Positions 1 through 8,066 of a stretch of DNA of 57,082 nucleotides are shown piece by piece (position 1 is the stretch's first letter; every line of letters begins with the position of its first letter). The translations under genes were made by a program, and so were the position numbers. Below the pieces are notes generated by a model. That model saw only the letters and a list, made by a program, of their open reading frames with translations. It did no database searches and had not been told where the DNA came from. Location of the stretch: the NCBI GenBank assembly GCA_047610385.1, contig JBLGAC010000025.1, forward strand, positions 1-57,082, in the 5' to 3' direction. This stretch comes from JBOCEF01 sp047610385. Lineage in GTDB: Bacteria > Pseudomonadota > Alphaproteobacteria > Rhodobacterales > Rhodobacteraceae.

Positions 1-54
1 GGGGGGGGGGGGCGCGCGGGGGGGGGGGGGGGGGGCCCCCCCCCCCCCCCCCCC
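1..54. other. G/C homopolymer palindrome at window edge, probable artefact
   Basis: The window opens with twelve G, a CGCGC interruption, eighteen G and then nineteen C. The G18/C19 junction is a perfect inverted repeat. Nothing of this kind occurs elsewhere in the window and it stops six bases before the topA stop codon. It looks like a contig-end error (dark-cycle poly-G joined to its own complement) rather than biology. A genuine GC hairpin terminating topA is possible but an 18-bp pure G:C stem would be extraordinary. Confidence 0.7.
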
Positions 55-60
55 GGCAGA

Positions 61-2907
61 TCAGGCATCGCCAGCCTCAGCCGTCTTGGCGGCAGCGGGC
101 TTTTTGGCGGCAGGTTTTTTCACCGCGGGTTTCTTGGCAGCAGGCTTTTTCACTGCCGCCGTCTTGGCCGCAGCCTTGGCCACAGCCTTTTTCGCAGGTG
201 CCTTTTTCGCAGGTGCCTTTTTGGCCGCAGGCTTCTTGCCGGTGATGGTCTTGCCGGTTGATTGCACCTTGGCTGCGATCAGCTCCAGCGCCGCCTCCAG
301 CGTCAGATCCTCTGGCGCGTCGTCCGGCGGCAAGGTCGCGTTGATCTTGCCGCATTTTACATAAGGCCCGTAGCGGCCCGAATGCACGGTGATCGGCTCT
401 CCCGCCTCGGGGTGATCGCCGAGTTCCTTGAGAGGTGCCGCCGCAGACCCGCGCCCGCCGCGCCCTGCCAGCTTTTGCGCGATCAAATCCATCGCGCGGT
501 TCAGGCCGACGGTGAACAGATCATCAGGCTGGATTGAGGCATAGACCGGCTTGGGCTTGACCTTGTCCTCAGGCCCTTTGGGGCGGTCATGCATCACATA
601 AGGGCCAAAACGCCCCAGCGCGGCAACGATGCGCCCGCCTTCAGGATGCATCCCAACTTCGCGCGGCAAAGACAGCAATTCCAGCGCCCTGGGCAGATCC
701 ACCGCTTCGGGCGCAAGGCCTTTGGGCAAAGAGGACCGCTTGGGTTTTGTTTTGCTTTCAGGGTCTTGCTCCCCAAGCTGCACGTAAGGTCCGAATCGAC
801 CGATGCGCAGAGTGATCGCCACACCGTCATCGTTGTGGCCCAGCAGCTTGCCGTCGAGTTCAGCATTCGCCACATCGCCTTCGCTGGCAGTCATCGGCCG
901 CGTGTAGCTGCATTCGGGATAGGCCGAACAACCGATGAACGCCCCGCCCGCGCGCGACGTCTTCAGCCCCAGCCGCCCCTTGCCGCAGACCGGACAGACC
1001 CGCGGGTCCGTGCCGTCATCCTTGGCGGGGAACAGATGCGGCGACAGCACCTCATCAATTTTGTCGAGCACTTCGGTGATGCGCAGATCAGCGGTGTCGG
1101 CCAAGGCGGCCGAGAAATCTTTCCAGAATGCGGCCAGAACCGCCTTCCAGTCCAACTTGCCGGCGGACACCTCGTCCAGCTCTTCCTCAAGCTTGGCGGT
1201 GAAGTCATAGGTCACGTAGCGGCGGAAATAGTTTTCAAGGAACGCGGTGACCAAGCGGCCCTTGTCCTCAGGGATCAGGCGGTTGCCATCCTTGACCACA
1301 TAGCCGCGGTCCTGAATTGTCGTGACGATGGATGCGTAGGTGGACGGGCGCCCGATGCCGAGCTCCTCCATCCTTTTCACCAAGGTTGCTTCCGTGTAGC
1401 GCGGCGGCGGCTGGGTGTGGTGCTGCTGCGCAAGCACCGCATCCCCGCCGCGAAGGGCGATCACATCAGGCGTCGTGCCCGCGTCCAGCACTTCGCCGTC
1501 AGGCAGCGCGGCGGAGGCCAGGCGGTCGCCTTCGGTCTTGAGCGCGCCGGGCGCAAGCCTTGCCGTCTCACCTTGCGTGATGGCGGGAAGGCGGGCACCG
1601 TCTTCGTCATCCTTTTGCGCGGCATGGTATTCGGCGTCGTCGCGGCCTTCGGAATAGACCCGCATGAACCCGTCAAACGTAATCACCTGGCCCGATGCGC
1701 GCAGCGCGCAGGTGCCCGATGCTGCATTGATCGCGACGGTCGTGCGTTCAAGCCGCGCGCTTTCCATCTGCGACGCGAGGGTGCGTTTCCAGATCAGCTC
1801 ATAAAGCTTGCGCTGGTCACCCTCCAGCTTGGCGGCGTCCTGGGGGGCGCGGCCCATTTCGGTGGGGCGGATGCATTCATGCGCTTCCTGCGCGTTCTTG
1901 GCCTTGTTCTTGTAAACGCGCGGCTTTGTCGGAACATAGGGCTTGCCGTACCGGGTCTCGATCTCAGCGCGTGCGGCGTCAATCGCCTCAGGCGCCATGT
2001 CGATGCCATCGGTCCGCATGTAGGTGATCCAACCAGCTTCATACAGCCGCTGGGCCGCGGACATCGCCTGTTTGGCACCCATGCCGAATTTGCGCGACGC
2101 CTCCTGCTGCAGGGTCGATGTCATGAAGGGCGGGCTGGGATTGCGCGCGGCGGGCTTTGCCTCAACGAACGCAACGGACAGATCGGCGCCTGCCACCGCG
2201 TCGGCGGCGGCGCTGGCCGCGGCCAGGTCAGCCAGATCGAACCGGTCAAGCTTTTTGCCGTCCAGATGCGTCAGGCGGCCTTCATAGGTGGCGCCGCCGG
2301 GGGTTTGCAGCATGGCACGCACCGACCAGTATTCGCGGGCGCGGAAGGCCTCAACCTCCATCTCACGCTCAACAATCAGGCGCAGGCACACCGATTGCAC
2401 GCGGCCCGCTGATTTTGCGCCGGGCAGTTTGCGCCACAGCACCGGGCTGAGCTTGAAGCCCACAAGGTAATCAAGCGCGCGGCGGGCGAGATACGCCTCA
2501 ACCAGCTCCATGTCGATTTCGCGCGGGGCGGCCATGGCTTCGAGCACGGCCTTTTTGGTGATCGCGTTGAAAGCCACGCGCTGCACCGTGGTGGTTTTCT
2601 TCACCGCCCGGCGCTTTTGCAACGCCTCAAGCAGATGCCATGAAATCGCCTCGCCCTCACGGTCAGGGTCAGTTGCGAGGATCAATGCGTCGTCGTTTTT
2701 CAGCGCGTCAACGATCGCCTTCATGTGCTTTTGGGATTTCGGATCGATCTCCCACAGCATGGCGAATTCATTGTCCGGATCCACGGATCCGTCCTTGGGG
2801 GGCAGATCCCGCACGTGGCCGTACGAGGCAAGAACCGTGTAGTCCTTCCCCAGATAAGCGTTGATTGTCTTGGCCTTGGCCGGGGATTCGACGACGACGA
2901 CCGCCAT
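61..2907 (-). CDS. topA: DNA topoisomerase I, omega protein
   Basis: Type IA topoisomerase relaxing negative supercoils through a covalent 5'-phosphotyrosine intermediate. The 948-residue product opens with the Toprim motif VVVVESPAKAKTI (Glu7), has DPDREGEAISWHL for metal binding, the catalytic tyrosine in ITYMRTDG, a C4 zinc finger starting CPVCGKG, and three GRFGPYV-type C-terminal repeats. The last ~60 residues are a Lys/Ala/Pro tail with repeated KKPA/KKAPA units resembling a histone H1 tail. An upstream ATG at 2952 is in frame, but ATG 2907 has the better ribosome-binding site (AGGGAGA) and matches the conserved family N-terminus. It lies downstream of dprA on the same strand, as commonly found in Rhodobacteraceae. 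Confidence 0.97.
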   Translation of the reverse strand: MAVVVVESPAKAKTINAYLGKDYTVLASYGHVRDLPPKDGSVDPDNEFAMLWEIDPKSQKHMKAIVDALKNDDALILATDPDREGEAISWHLLEALQKRRAVKKTTTVQRVAFNAITKKAVLEAMAAPREIDMELVEAYLARRALDYLVGFKLSPVLWRKLPGAKSAGRVQSVCLRLIVEREMEVEAFRAREYWSVRAMLQTPGGATYEGRLTHLDGKKLDRFDLADLAAASAAADAVAGADLSVAFVEAKPAARNPSPPFMTSTLQQEASRKFGMGAKQAMSAAQRLYEAGWITYMRTDGIDMAPEAIDAARAEIETRYGKPYVPTKPRVYKNKAKNAQEAHECIRPTEMGRAPQDAAKLEGDQRKLYELIWKRTLASQMESARLERTTVAINAASGTCALRASGQVITFDGFMRVYSEGRDDAEYHAAQKDDEDGARLPAITQGETARLAPGALKTEGDRLASAALPDGEVLDAGTTPDVIALRGGDAVLAQQHHTQPPPRYTEATLVKRMEELGIGRPSTYASIVTTIQDRGYVVKDGNRLIPEDKGRLVTAFLENYFRRYVTYDFTAKLEEELDEVSAGKLDWKAVLAAFWKDFSAALADTADLRITEVLDKIDEVLSPHLFPAKDDGTDPRVCPVCGKGRLGLKTSRAGGAFIGCSAYPECSYTRPMTASEGDVANAELDGKLLGHNDDGVAITLRIGRFGPYVQLGEQDPESKTKPKRSSLPKGLAPEAVDLPRALELLSLPREVGMHPEGGRIVAALGRFGPYVMHDRPKGPEDKVKPKPVYASIQPDDLFTVGLNRAMDLIAQKLAGRGGRGSAAAPLKELGDHPEAGEPITVHSGRYGPYVKCGKINATLPPDDAPEDLTLEAALELIAAKVQSTGKTITGKKPAAKKAPAKKAPAKKAVAKAAAKTAAVKKPAAKKPAVKKPAAKKPAAAKTAEAGDA

Positions 2908-2980
2908 GCGCGGATCTCCCTGATAGTTCTTGGGCGTTTGGCCGGGGACCATGTGCGCCTGCCGCCCGCCTTGTCAATCA

Positions 2981-3003
2981 CCCCGGCGCTGCGGGCGCCG
3001 GGG
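2981..3003 (-). terminator. GC-rich hairpin between dprA and topA
   Basis: CCCCGGCGC and GCGCCGGGG form a 9-bp perfect stem around a five-base loop in the dprA-topA gap. There is no T-run on either side, so it is at most a weak or factor-assisted terminator or an mRNA processing/stability element for the dprA transcript. A second short palindrome, TTGCGTC-C-GACGCAA, lies at 3036-3050 between it and dprA. Confidence 0.35.
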
Positions 3004-3084
3004 CCCGGCCCCACCGCGCGCTGCATTTCAGACGATTGCGTCCGACGCAAGGCGCCGATCGCCGAAGACCTTCACCCTCGGGGT

Positions 3085-4260
3085 CTATTCGGGCAGCAGC
3101 GCCAACATGCCGCCGGGCTGACGGTCAAGCCGCCCGGCCAGTTCCAGTTCCAACAGCGCATCGGCCACCGCGCTCAGGTCCGCGCCGGTGAGGCGCAGCA
3201 ATTCGTCTTCCTCAACGGGGGCAAGACCAAGGAATTGCGCCACATCGCGCCGAAGCGCATCATCCGCGCCCGTCGCGGGGCGCGCGAACACCGGCGCGCG
3301 TTCGGCAAGACCGCCCGGCAGGCTTGGGCGCAGTCCGTCCTCCAGCGCTTCTGCCACGTCGGCAGCATCGCGGACCAGCGTGGCGCCCTGGCGGATCAGC
3401 GCATTGCCGCCCCCTGCCCGCGGGTCTAGCGGCGCGCCCGGGATCGCCATCACCTCCCGCCCTTGTTCCAGCGCGAAATCAGCGGTCAGCAGCGATCCTG
3501 ACCGCTGCGCCGCCTCAATGACCACCACGGCGCGGCTGAGGCCGGAAATGATCCGGTTGCGGCGCGGGAAATGACGGCCCTGCGGTTCAAGCCCCATCGG
3601 GGCTTCGGACAGGATCAGGCCTTCTTCGGCGATGCGCGCGCTCAGCGCGGCGTTTTCGGGCGGATAGACAACATCCACCCCGCCCGCGACCACGGCAATC
3701 GTGCCAGCGGGCGCGGTCAGCGCGCCTTGATGCGCGGCGGTATCAATCCCGCGCGCAAGGCCCGACACCGTGGCCCAGCCCGCCTCACCCAATTCGGCGG
3801 CCATGGCATGGGCCATGCGCAGACCGATGGCCGACGCGTTGCGCGCCCCCACGATCCCCACCGCCGCCGAGGCGCACAGCGAGGCGCGCCCACGGGCCCA
3901 GATAAAAGGTGGCGGGTCGGGAATATGCGCCAGCATCACCGGGTATCCGGGGCCGCCCAGCGTCAACATGCGCGCGCCCGCTTTGTGCGCGGCCTCCAGC
4001 TCCCGCTCCGCCTGGGCCAAGGAGCACAGGCTGTAGCTGCGCGCCCCGCCGCGCGCGGCCAGCTCCGGCAGCGCCGCCACCGCCCGTTCAGCCGTGCCGT
4101 AGCGCGCGATCAGGCGGCGAAAGCTGGCCGGGCCTACATTGCGCGACCGCGCAAGGCGGATCACATGGATCGCCTCATCACCGCCTGCATCTGCACCGGG
4201 CTGCGCATCGATATCGAGCCAAGCCTGCATCGCCTGTTCCTCATCGCGAAAAATGATCAT
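3085..4260 (-). CDS. dprA: DNA-processing protein DprA/Smf
   Basis: DprA loads RecA on incoming single-stranded DNA during natural transformation and, in Rhodobacter, uptake of gene-transfer-agent DNA. The 391-residue protein has an N-terminal helix-hairpin-helix-like segment (SRNVGPASFRRLIARYG), the Rossmann core with VGIVGARNASAIG, SGLARGIDTAAHQGAL and VVAGGVDVVYPPEN, PRRNRIISGLS, and a C-terminal winged-helix-like domain (from ~residue 325). The start ATG follows AAGG by five bases. A CtrA-type TTAAC-N6-TTAAC sequence sits 24 bases upstream, which fits known CtrA control of competence-type genes in Rhodobacterales. It is transcribed toward topA with a 177-base gap. Confidence 0.95.
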   Translation of the reverse strand: MIIFRDEEQAMQAWLDIDAQPGADAGGDEAIHVIRLARSRNVGPASFRRLIARYGTAERAVAALPELAARGGARSYSLCSLAQAERELEAAHKAGARMLTLGGPGYPVMLAHIPDPPPFIWARGRASLCASAAVGIVGARNASAIGLRMAHAMAAELGEAGWATVSGLARGIDTAAHQGALTAPAGTIAVVAGGVDVVYPPENAALSARIAEEGLILSEAPMGLEPQGRHFPRRNRIISGLSRAVVVIEAAQRSGSLLTADFALEQGREVMAIPGAPLDPRAGGGNALIRQGATLVRDAADVAEALEDGLRPSLPGGLAERAPVFARPATGADDALRRDVAQFLGLAPVEEDELLRLTGADLSAVADALLELELAGRLDRQPGGMLALLPE

Positions 4261-4283
4261 GGAACCTTGATGCGCGGAACAGG

Positions 4284-4306
4284 GTTAAACGCAGGTTAAG
4301 GGTTAA
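4284..4306 (-). promoter_or_regulatory. Predicted CtrA-binding site upstream of dprA
   Basis: Read on the minus strand, the sequence is TTAAC-N6-TTAAC (plus-strand GTTAA at 4284-4288 and 4295-4299), an exact match to the alphaproteobacterial CtrA consensus TTAA-N7-TTAAC. A third TTAAC follows at 4302-4306. It lies 24-46 bases before the dprA ATG, where a -35/operator region is expected. That CtrA drives dprA and other DNA-uptake genes in Rhodobacter is established; that it does so here is inference. Confidence 0.6.
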
Positions 4307-4514
4307 GATTTTCCCATGTCGAAAATGCGCTGCGCCCCGCCCCTTGGGCAGGTTTTTGGCTAGATTATGCGGCTCTTTGCCCCTGCTGATCGGGTCCACC
4401 ATTGCTTGCGCAGACCAGAGCATGAGGCAGCTGGTGTTGCGGCAAAGCGATCCATGCTTTGAGATGGGCAGATAGACGCAGCCCTGTTTCGGGGACCGCC
4501 GCGGCCCGGGCGCG

Positions 4515-5642
4515 TCAGTCAGCCCTGCCCGCTGGTGCCCGCCCCAACCGCGCGGGCGCCAGCGCGGTGATCACGTCGCCGGGCAATGCAGGCGCGCGCC
4601 CAAGGCACAGATCGGCGGCAAGGCGCGACAGCGCAGGCGCGGTCTGCACCCCATAGCCGCCTTGCCCGGCAAGCCACAGAAACCGTGGGCCGTCCCCTTG
4701 CGCGAACCCGACAACCGGCGTTCGGTCGGGCACAAAGCTGCGCAGCCCGGCCCATGTCCGCTCCACCCGCGTGATGGGCACGGTCACGGCCTGCGCGAAC
4801 CGGTCCAGCCCTTCGGCGATCACCATGTCGTCGGGCCAGGCATCATGAGGCGCGACCGGGTCTTCATCGGCCGGAGAGATCATGAGCTTTCCGGCCTCCG
4901 GCTTGGCATAGAACGTCTCAGACGCGGGCACGAACAGCGGCCAGCGCCTCACGTCATGCCCGTCAGGCGCAGGAATGATCGCGGCAGATCTGCGCATCGG
5001 CACCAGCCCGATCGGCGCGATCCCGGCCATATGCGCGATTTCATCGGCCCAAGCGCCCGCGGCGTTGATCAGGATCGGCGCTTCAAACACGCCTTTGGGC
5101 GTCTGCACCCGCCACAGATCGCCGAGGCGCGTGATGCTGCGGGCCGGCGCGCCGGTTTCAATCCGCCCGCCGCGTCTGCGCAGCAGCCGCGCCAGCCCTT
5201 GCAGGAACCGATCCACATCAATGTCCTGCGCGTCGCGTTCAAGCACCGCAGCGGCAACCCGGTCCCGGCGCAGGATCGGCACCAGCGCGCAGGCCTCAGC
5301 CGCGCTCAGATGGTCCAGCCCCGCGGCCCCTTCGGCATAGGCGGCGAGCGCGGGCAGCTCAGCCTCGTTGGCGAACATCAGCTCGCCGCGCGGCGACAGA
5401 AGGCTGGTGTCTGAGATGCCCTCAGGCGCCTCCAAAACCGCGGCCGAGGCGGCGTTGAGCGCACGCAGAGCCGCGTTGCCGTAATTGCGGATAAAGATCG
5501 CGGCGGACCGCCCGGTGGCGTGGATGCCGATGTTCCCCTCAGCCTCAAGCACGACGACTTTTGCGCCCTCAGCGGCCATGGCGCCTGCACCGATGCCCGC
5601 GATCCCGCCGCCGAGGATCAAAATATCGGCGGTTTGCGTCAT
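4515..5642 (-). CDS. FAD-dependent amine/amino-acid oxidoreductase (DAO family)
   Basis: A 375-residue member of the D-amino acid/sarcosine/glycine oxidase fold. The FAD dinucleotide motif ILGGGIAGIGAGAMAAEG lies at residues 8-25 followed by the ribose-binding VVVLEAE; the C-terminal AGLRSFVPDRTPVVG and WLAGQGGYGVQTAPAL blocks are the family's second FAD contact and active-site region. No signal peptide, so cytoplasmic. It is the last gene of the polyamine operon and its ATG overlaps the deacetylase stop (ATGA). The position suggests it oxidises an amine or N-substituted amino acid released by the upstream enzymes; the actual substrate is not visible. The 254 bases downstream hold no gene. 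Confidence 0.85.
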   Translation of the reverse strand: MTQTADILILGGGIAGIGAGAMAAEGAKVVVLEAEGNIGIHATGRSAAIFIRNYGNAALRALNAASAAVLEAPEGISDTSLLSPRGELMFANEAELPALAAYAEGAAGLDHLSAAEACALVPILRRDRVAAAVLERDAQDIDVDRFLQGLARLLRRRGGRIETGAPARSITRLGDLWRVQTPKGVFEAPILINAAGAWADEIAHMAGIAPIGLVPMRRSAAIIPAPDGHDVRRWPLFVPASETFYAKPEAGKLMISPADEDPVAPHDAWPDDMVIAEGLDRFAQAVTVPITRVERTWAGLRSFVPDRTPVVGFAQGDGPRFLWLAGQGGYGVQTAPALSRLAADLCLGRAPALPGDVITALAPARLGRAPAGRAD

Positions 5643-6658
5643 GCCCCCGCGCCGCCCAGATAGCTGGTCAGGTTGGGCCCCAGATCATCCGACAGATAGC
5701 CGCCTTCTTGCACCATCAGCACCGGTAGCCCTTCGGCCTTGATGCGCGCAGCGATGCGCGCAAAGCCCGGCGTGGTGATGGCAAGCCCTTGGAACGGATC
5801 GTTTTCATGCGCATCAAGCCCCAGCGCAACCACGATCACATCCGGCCCAAAGGCGCGAATGCGTCTCAGGCCAGCCTCCAGCGCATCCGCGTAGCCGTCA
5901 TCATCGGTCTGGCGCGGCAAAGGCAGGTTCAGATTGCTGCCAAGCCCGGGGCCTTCCCCGCGTTCCTGCGCATGGCCCCAGAAGAACGGGTAGAACCGCG
6001 CCGGGTCCGCATGGATCGACACAGTCAGCACGTCGCTGCGCGCGTAAAAGATGCTTTGGGTGCCGTTGCCGTGATGCACGTCCACATCCAGAATGGCGGG
6101 CCGCAGCCCCTTGGCCCGCAGGTATTCAGCGGCAACCGCCGAGTTGTTCACGAAACAAAAGCCCCCCGCCAGATCTGCAAACGCATGGTGCCCCGGCGGG
6201 CGGGCCAGCGCGTAAACCGCCCGGTCGCCGCCCAACAGCAGATCCGCAGCGCTCAGCGCCGATTGGGCCGACCAATACGCGCTTTCCCACGTGCCCGCCG
6301 CGATGGGACATGCGGTGTCGGTCTGGTGCCAGCCCGCCTGCCCGACCGCCGATTTGGGATAGGACGCGGTGCGCCGGTCGGGATGGATGTTGGGGATCAC
6401 CTCGGCAGAACCGCCGGGGATGCGCATCCAGCGCGGGTGGATGGTCTGCAGAAATTCAATGTATTCGGCGGTGTGGATCGCGGCAATCGGCCCGATGCCA
6501 TGATCGGTCGGCGCGATCACCTGCGACCCGGCGGCCAATGCGGCGGCGTGCAGGCGGTTGATCCGCTCAGGCTGTTCGGGGTTGGGCGAGGTCGCGCCAT
6601 TGGCCATGAAATGCTTGGGGTCATGCAGGCGCTGGCGGTCGTCGAACACGGTCTTCAT
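5639..6658 (-). CDS. Acetylpolyamine amidohydrolase-like deacetylase (histone deacetylase family)
   Basis: A zinc hydrolase of the arginase/deacetylase fold, 339 residues, expected to remove acetyl groups from acetylated polyamines or related amines. Visible motifs are PPGHHAF (His157/His158, general base pair), DVDVHHGNG (Asp193 and His195 as zinc ligands), GLDAHENDPFQG (Asp282, third zinc ligand) and a C-terminal QEGGY. The long insert around residues 92-125 ending CPIAAGTWESAYW resembles the acetylpolyamine amidohydrolase loop rather than eukaryotic-type deacetylases. It overlaps the GNAT stop by one base (TGATG) and the FAD oxidoreductase start by four. With a polyamine-type importer in the same operon, an acetylated di- or polyamine is the natural guess; acylated amino acids are possible. 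Confidence 0.88.
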   Translation of the reverse strand: MKTVFDDRQRLHDPKHFMANGATSPNPEQPERINRLHAAALAAGSQVIAPTDHGIGPIAAIHTAEYIEFLQTIHPRWMRIPGGSAEVIPNIHPDRRTASYPKSAVGQAGWHQTDTACPIAAGTWESAYWSAQSALSAADLLLGGDRAVYALARPPGHHAFADLAGGFCFVNNSAVAAEYLRAKGLRPAILDVDVHHGNGTQSIFYARSDVLTVSIHADPARFYPFFWGHAQERGEGPGLGSNLNLPLPRQTDDDGYADALEAGLRRIRAFGPDVIVVALGLDAHENDPFQGLAITTPGFARIAARIKAEGLPVLMVQEGGYLSDDLGPNLTSYLGGAGA

Positions 6659-7134
6659 CAGGTGTCTCCCAGGGCGTTGAAGGCGTCTGCCTCCAGCACC
6701 AATGTGTCGAGCCCGGCATCGGGCACAAAGCCCAGCCGGTCATAAAACGTGCGCGCGCGCGGGTTGGTTTTGTGCACCGACAGCTTCAGCCAGCGCGCGC
6801 GCCACAAATCGCCCGCGTGCGCGGCGGCAGCGGCCAGAAGGCGCGGGCCCATGCCAGTTCCGCGCGCCGCGGGCGCCGCCCACAGGTCAGAGACGAACAG
6901 CCCCGGCGCCGCGCGCATGGTCGAATAGATCGGCGAGAAAATCGCGCAGCCCATCAGGCCGTCCGGCCCCTCAGCCAACACTGCGGCAAAGGACGGGCGC
7001 GCGCCAAAGCCTGCGTCGCGCAGATCGTCATGGGTGGAAAGCCACGGATCGCCAAGGTCTGCTGACAGCGCGCTCAGCCCGGAATGAAGAGCGGGGACAT
7101 CTTCGACCCCCGCAAGTCTGATCAGGGTTGTCAT
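6658..7134 (-). CDS. GNAT-family N-acetyltransferase
   Basis: A single-domain 158-residue GNAT protein. The acetyl-CoA pyrophosphate-binding motif A is VSDLWAAPAARGTGMGPRLL (R-x-x-G-x-G form, about residues 85-104), and the C-terminal KTNPRARTFYDRLGFVPD block is motif B. Such small GNATs include diamine/spermidine acetyltransferases, and the operon context makes an amine acceptor plausible, but acceptor specificity cannot be read. It overlaps both neighbours, so it is translationally coupled to a deacetylase, an odd pairing unless the two act on different intermediates. Confidence 0.85.
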   Translation of the reverse strand: MTTLIRLAGVEDVPALHSGLSALSADLGDPWLSTHDDLRDAGFGARPSFAAVLAEGPDGLMGCAIFSPIYSTMRAAPGLFVSDLWAAPAARGTGMGPRLLAAAAAHAGDLWRARWLKLSVHKTNPRARTFYDRLGFVPDAGLDTLVLEADAFNALGDT

Positions 7135-8066
7135 GCGGCGAAAGCGGTCCCTGCCGGGCCTTTCAGGGCCAGCATCGCACGGGCCTGATCGGGGGTGGCA
7201 ACGGTGCGGCCCATTGCTTCGACAATGCCGCGGATCAAGCGCACCTGTTCAGCGTTGGATTTGGCCAGTTGCCCGCGCCCGATGTAAAGGCTGTCCTCCA
7301 ACCCCACGCGCACATGGCCGCCCATGGCCGCGGACATGCTGGCCATGGGGATTTGATCCTTGCCCGCCGCCAGCACGGAAAACAGGTATTGATCCCCGAA
7401 CAGCCGGTCGGCGGTGCGCACCAGATGGGTCAGGTGATCGGGCGCCGCGGCCATGCCGCCCAGCACGCCGAACACGAACTGGATGAAGAACGGTCCCTTC
7501 ACCAGCCCGCGCTGCGCGAAATGATCCAGCATGTGCAGATGGCCCAGATCATAGCATTCAAATTCAAACCGGGCACCGCGATCAGTGCCCATTTCCTTCA
7601 TCACATGGGCGATGTCGCGGGGCGTGTTGCGAAAAATCAGCGCGTCGCTGTCCTCAAGGAATGGTTTTTCCCAATTGTGCTTCCACGCCCGGTGCTTGGC
7701 CGCCATCGGATAGAGCGCAAAGTTCATCGACCCCATGTTCAGGGAACACATCTCAGGGCGCGCCTGCATCGGGGCGGCGAGACGTTCCTCCAGCGTCATG
7801 TTGGCGTTGCCACCCGTGGTGATGTTGATCACCGCATCGGTGCCCGCGGCGATGCGCGGCAGGAACGCATCATAATGGGCGGGCAGCGCTGAGGGGCGGC
7901 CATCGCCCGGATCGCGCGCGTGCAGGTGCAAGATTGCAGCCCCGGCCTTCGCGGCCTCAATGGATTGGGTGGCGATTTCGTCTGCTGTGATGGGCAGATG
8001 CGGCGACATGGACGGCGTGTGAATTGACCCGGTGACCGCGCAGGTGATGATGATCGGATCGCTCAT
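7131..8066 (-). CDS. BKACE-family beta-keto acid cleavage enzyme (DUF849)
   Basis: 311-residue zinc enzyme of the 3-keto-5-aminohexanoate cleavage family. Members condense a beta-keto acid with acetyl-CoA and release acetoacetate plus a shortened acyl-CoA. The zinc-binding HLHAR (His47 and His49) and the downstream RVGLEDSLYIG, containing the third ligand glutamate, are intact, as is the ITTGGNANMTLEERL substrate loop. Characterised family members act in lysine fermentation and carnitine breakdown. Here it is coupled by ATGA overlaps to an upstream aminotransferase and a downstream GNAT, implying that the aminotransferase produces its keto acid. The substrate side chain (amino, quaternary ammonium or other) is unknown. 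Confidence 0.92.
   Translation of the reverse strand: MSDPIIITCAVTGSIHTPSMSPHLPITADEIATQSIEAAKAGAAILHLHARDPGDGRPSALPAHYDAFLPRIAAGTDAVINITTGGNANMTLEERLAAPMQARPEMCSLNMGSMNFALYPMAAKHRAWKHNWEKPFLEDSDALIFRNTPRDIAHVMKEMGTDRGARFEFECYDLGHLHMLDHFAQRGLVKGPFFIQFVFGVLGGMAAAPDHLTHLVRTADRLFGDQYLFSVLAAGKDQIPMASMSAAMGGHVRVGLEDSLYIGRGQLAKSNAEQVRLIRGIVEAMGRTVATPDQARAMLALKGPAGTAFAA

Noticed and set aside
589..2412. 607-codon plus-strand frame opposite topA
   Set aside because: Antisense shadow in high-G+C DNA; Arg/His/Gln-rich with no family motifs, and topA is unambiguous on the other strand.
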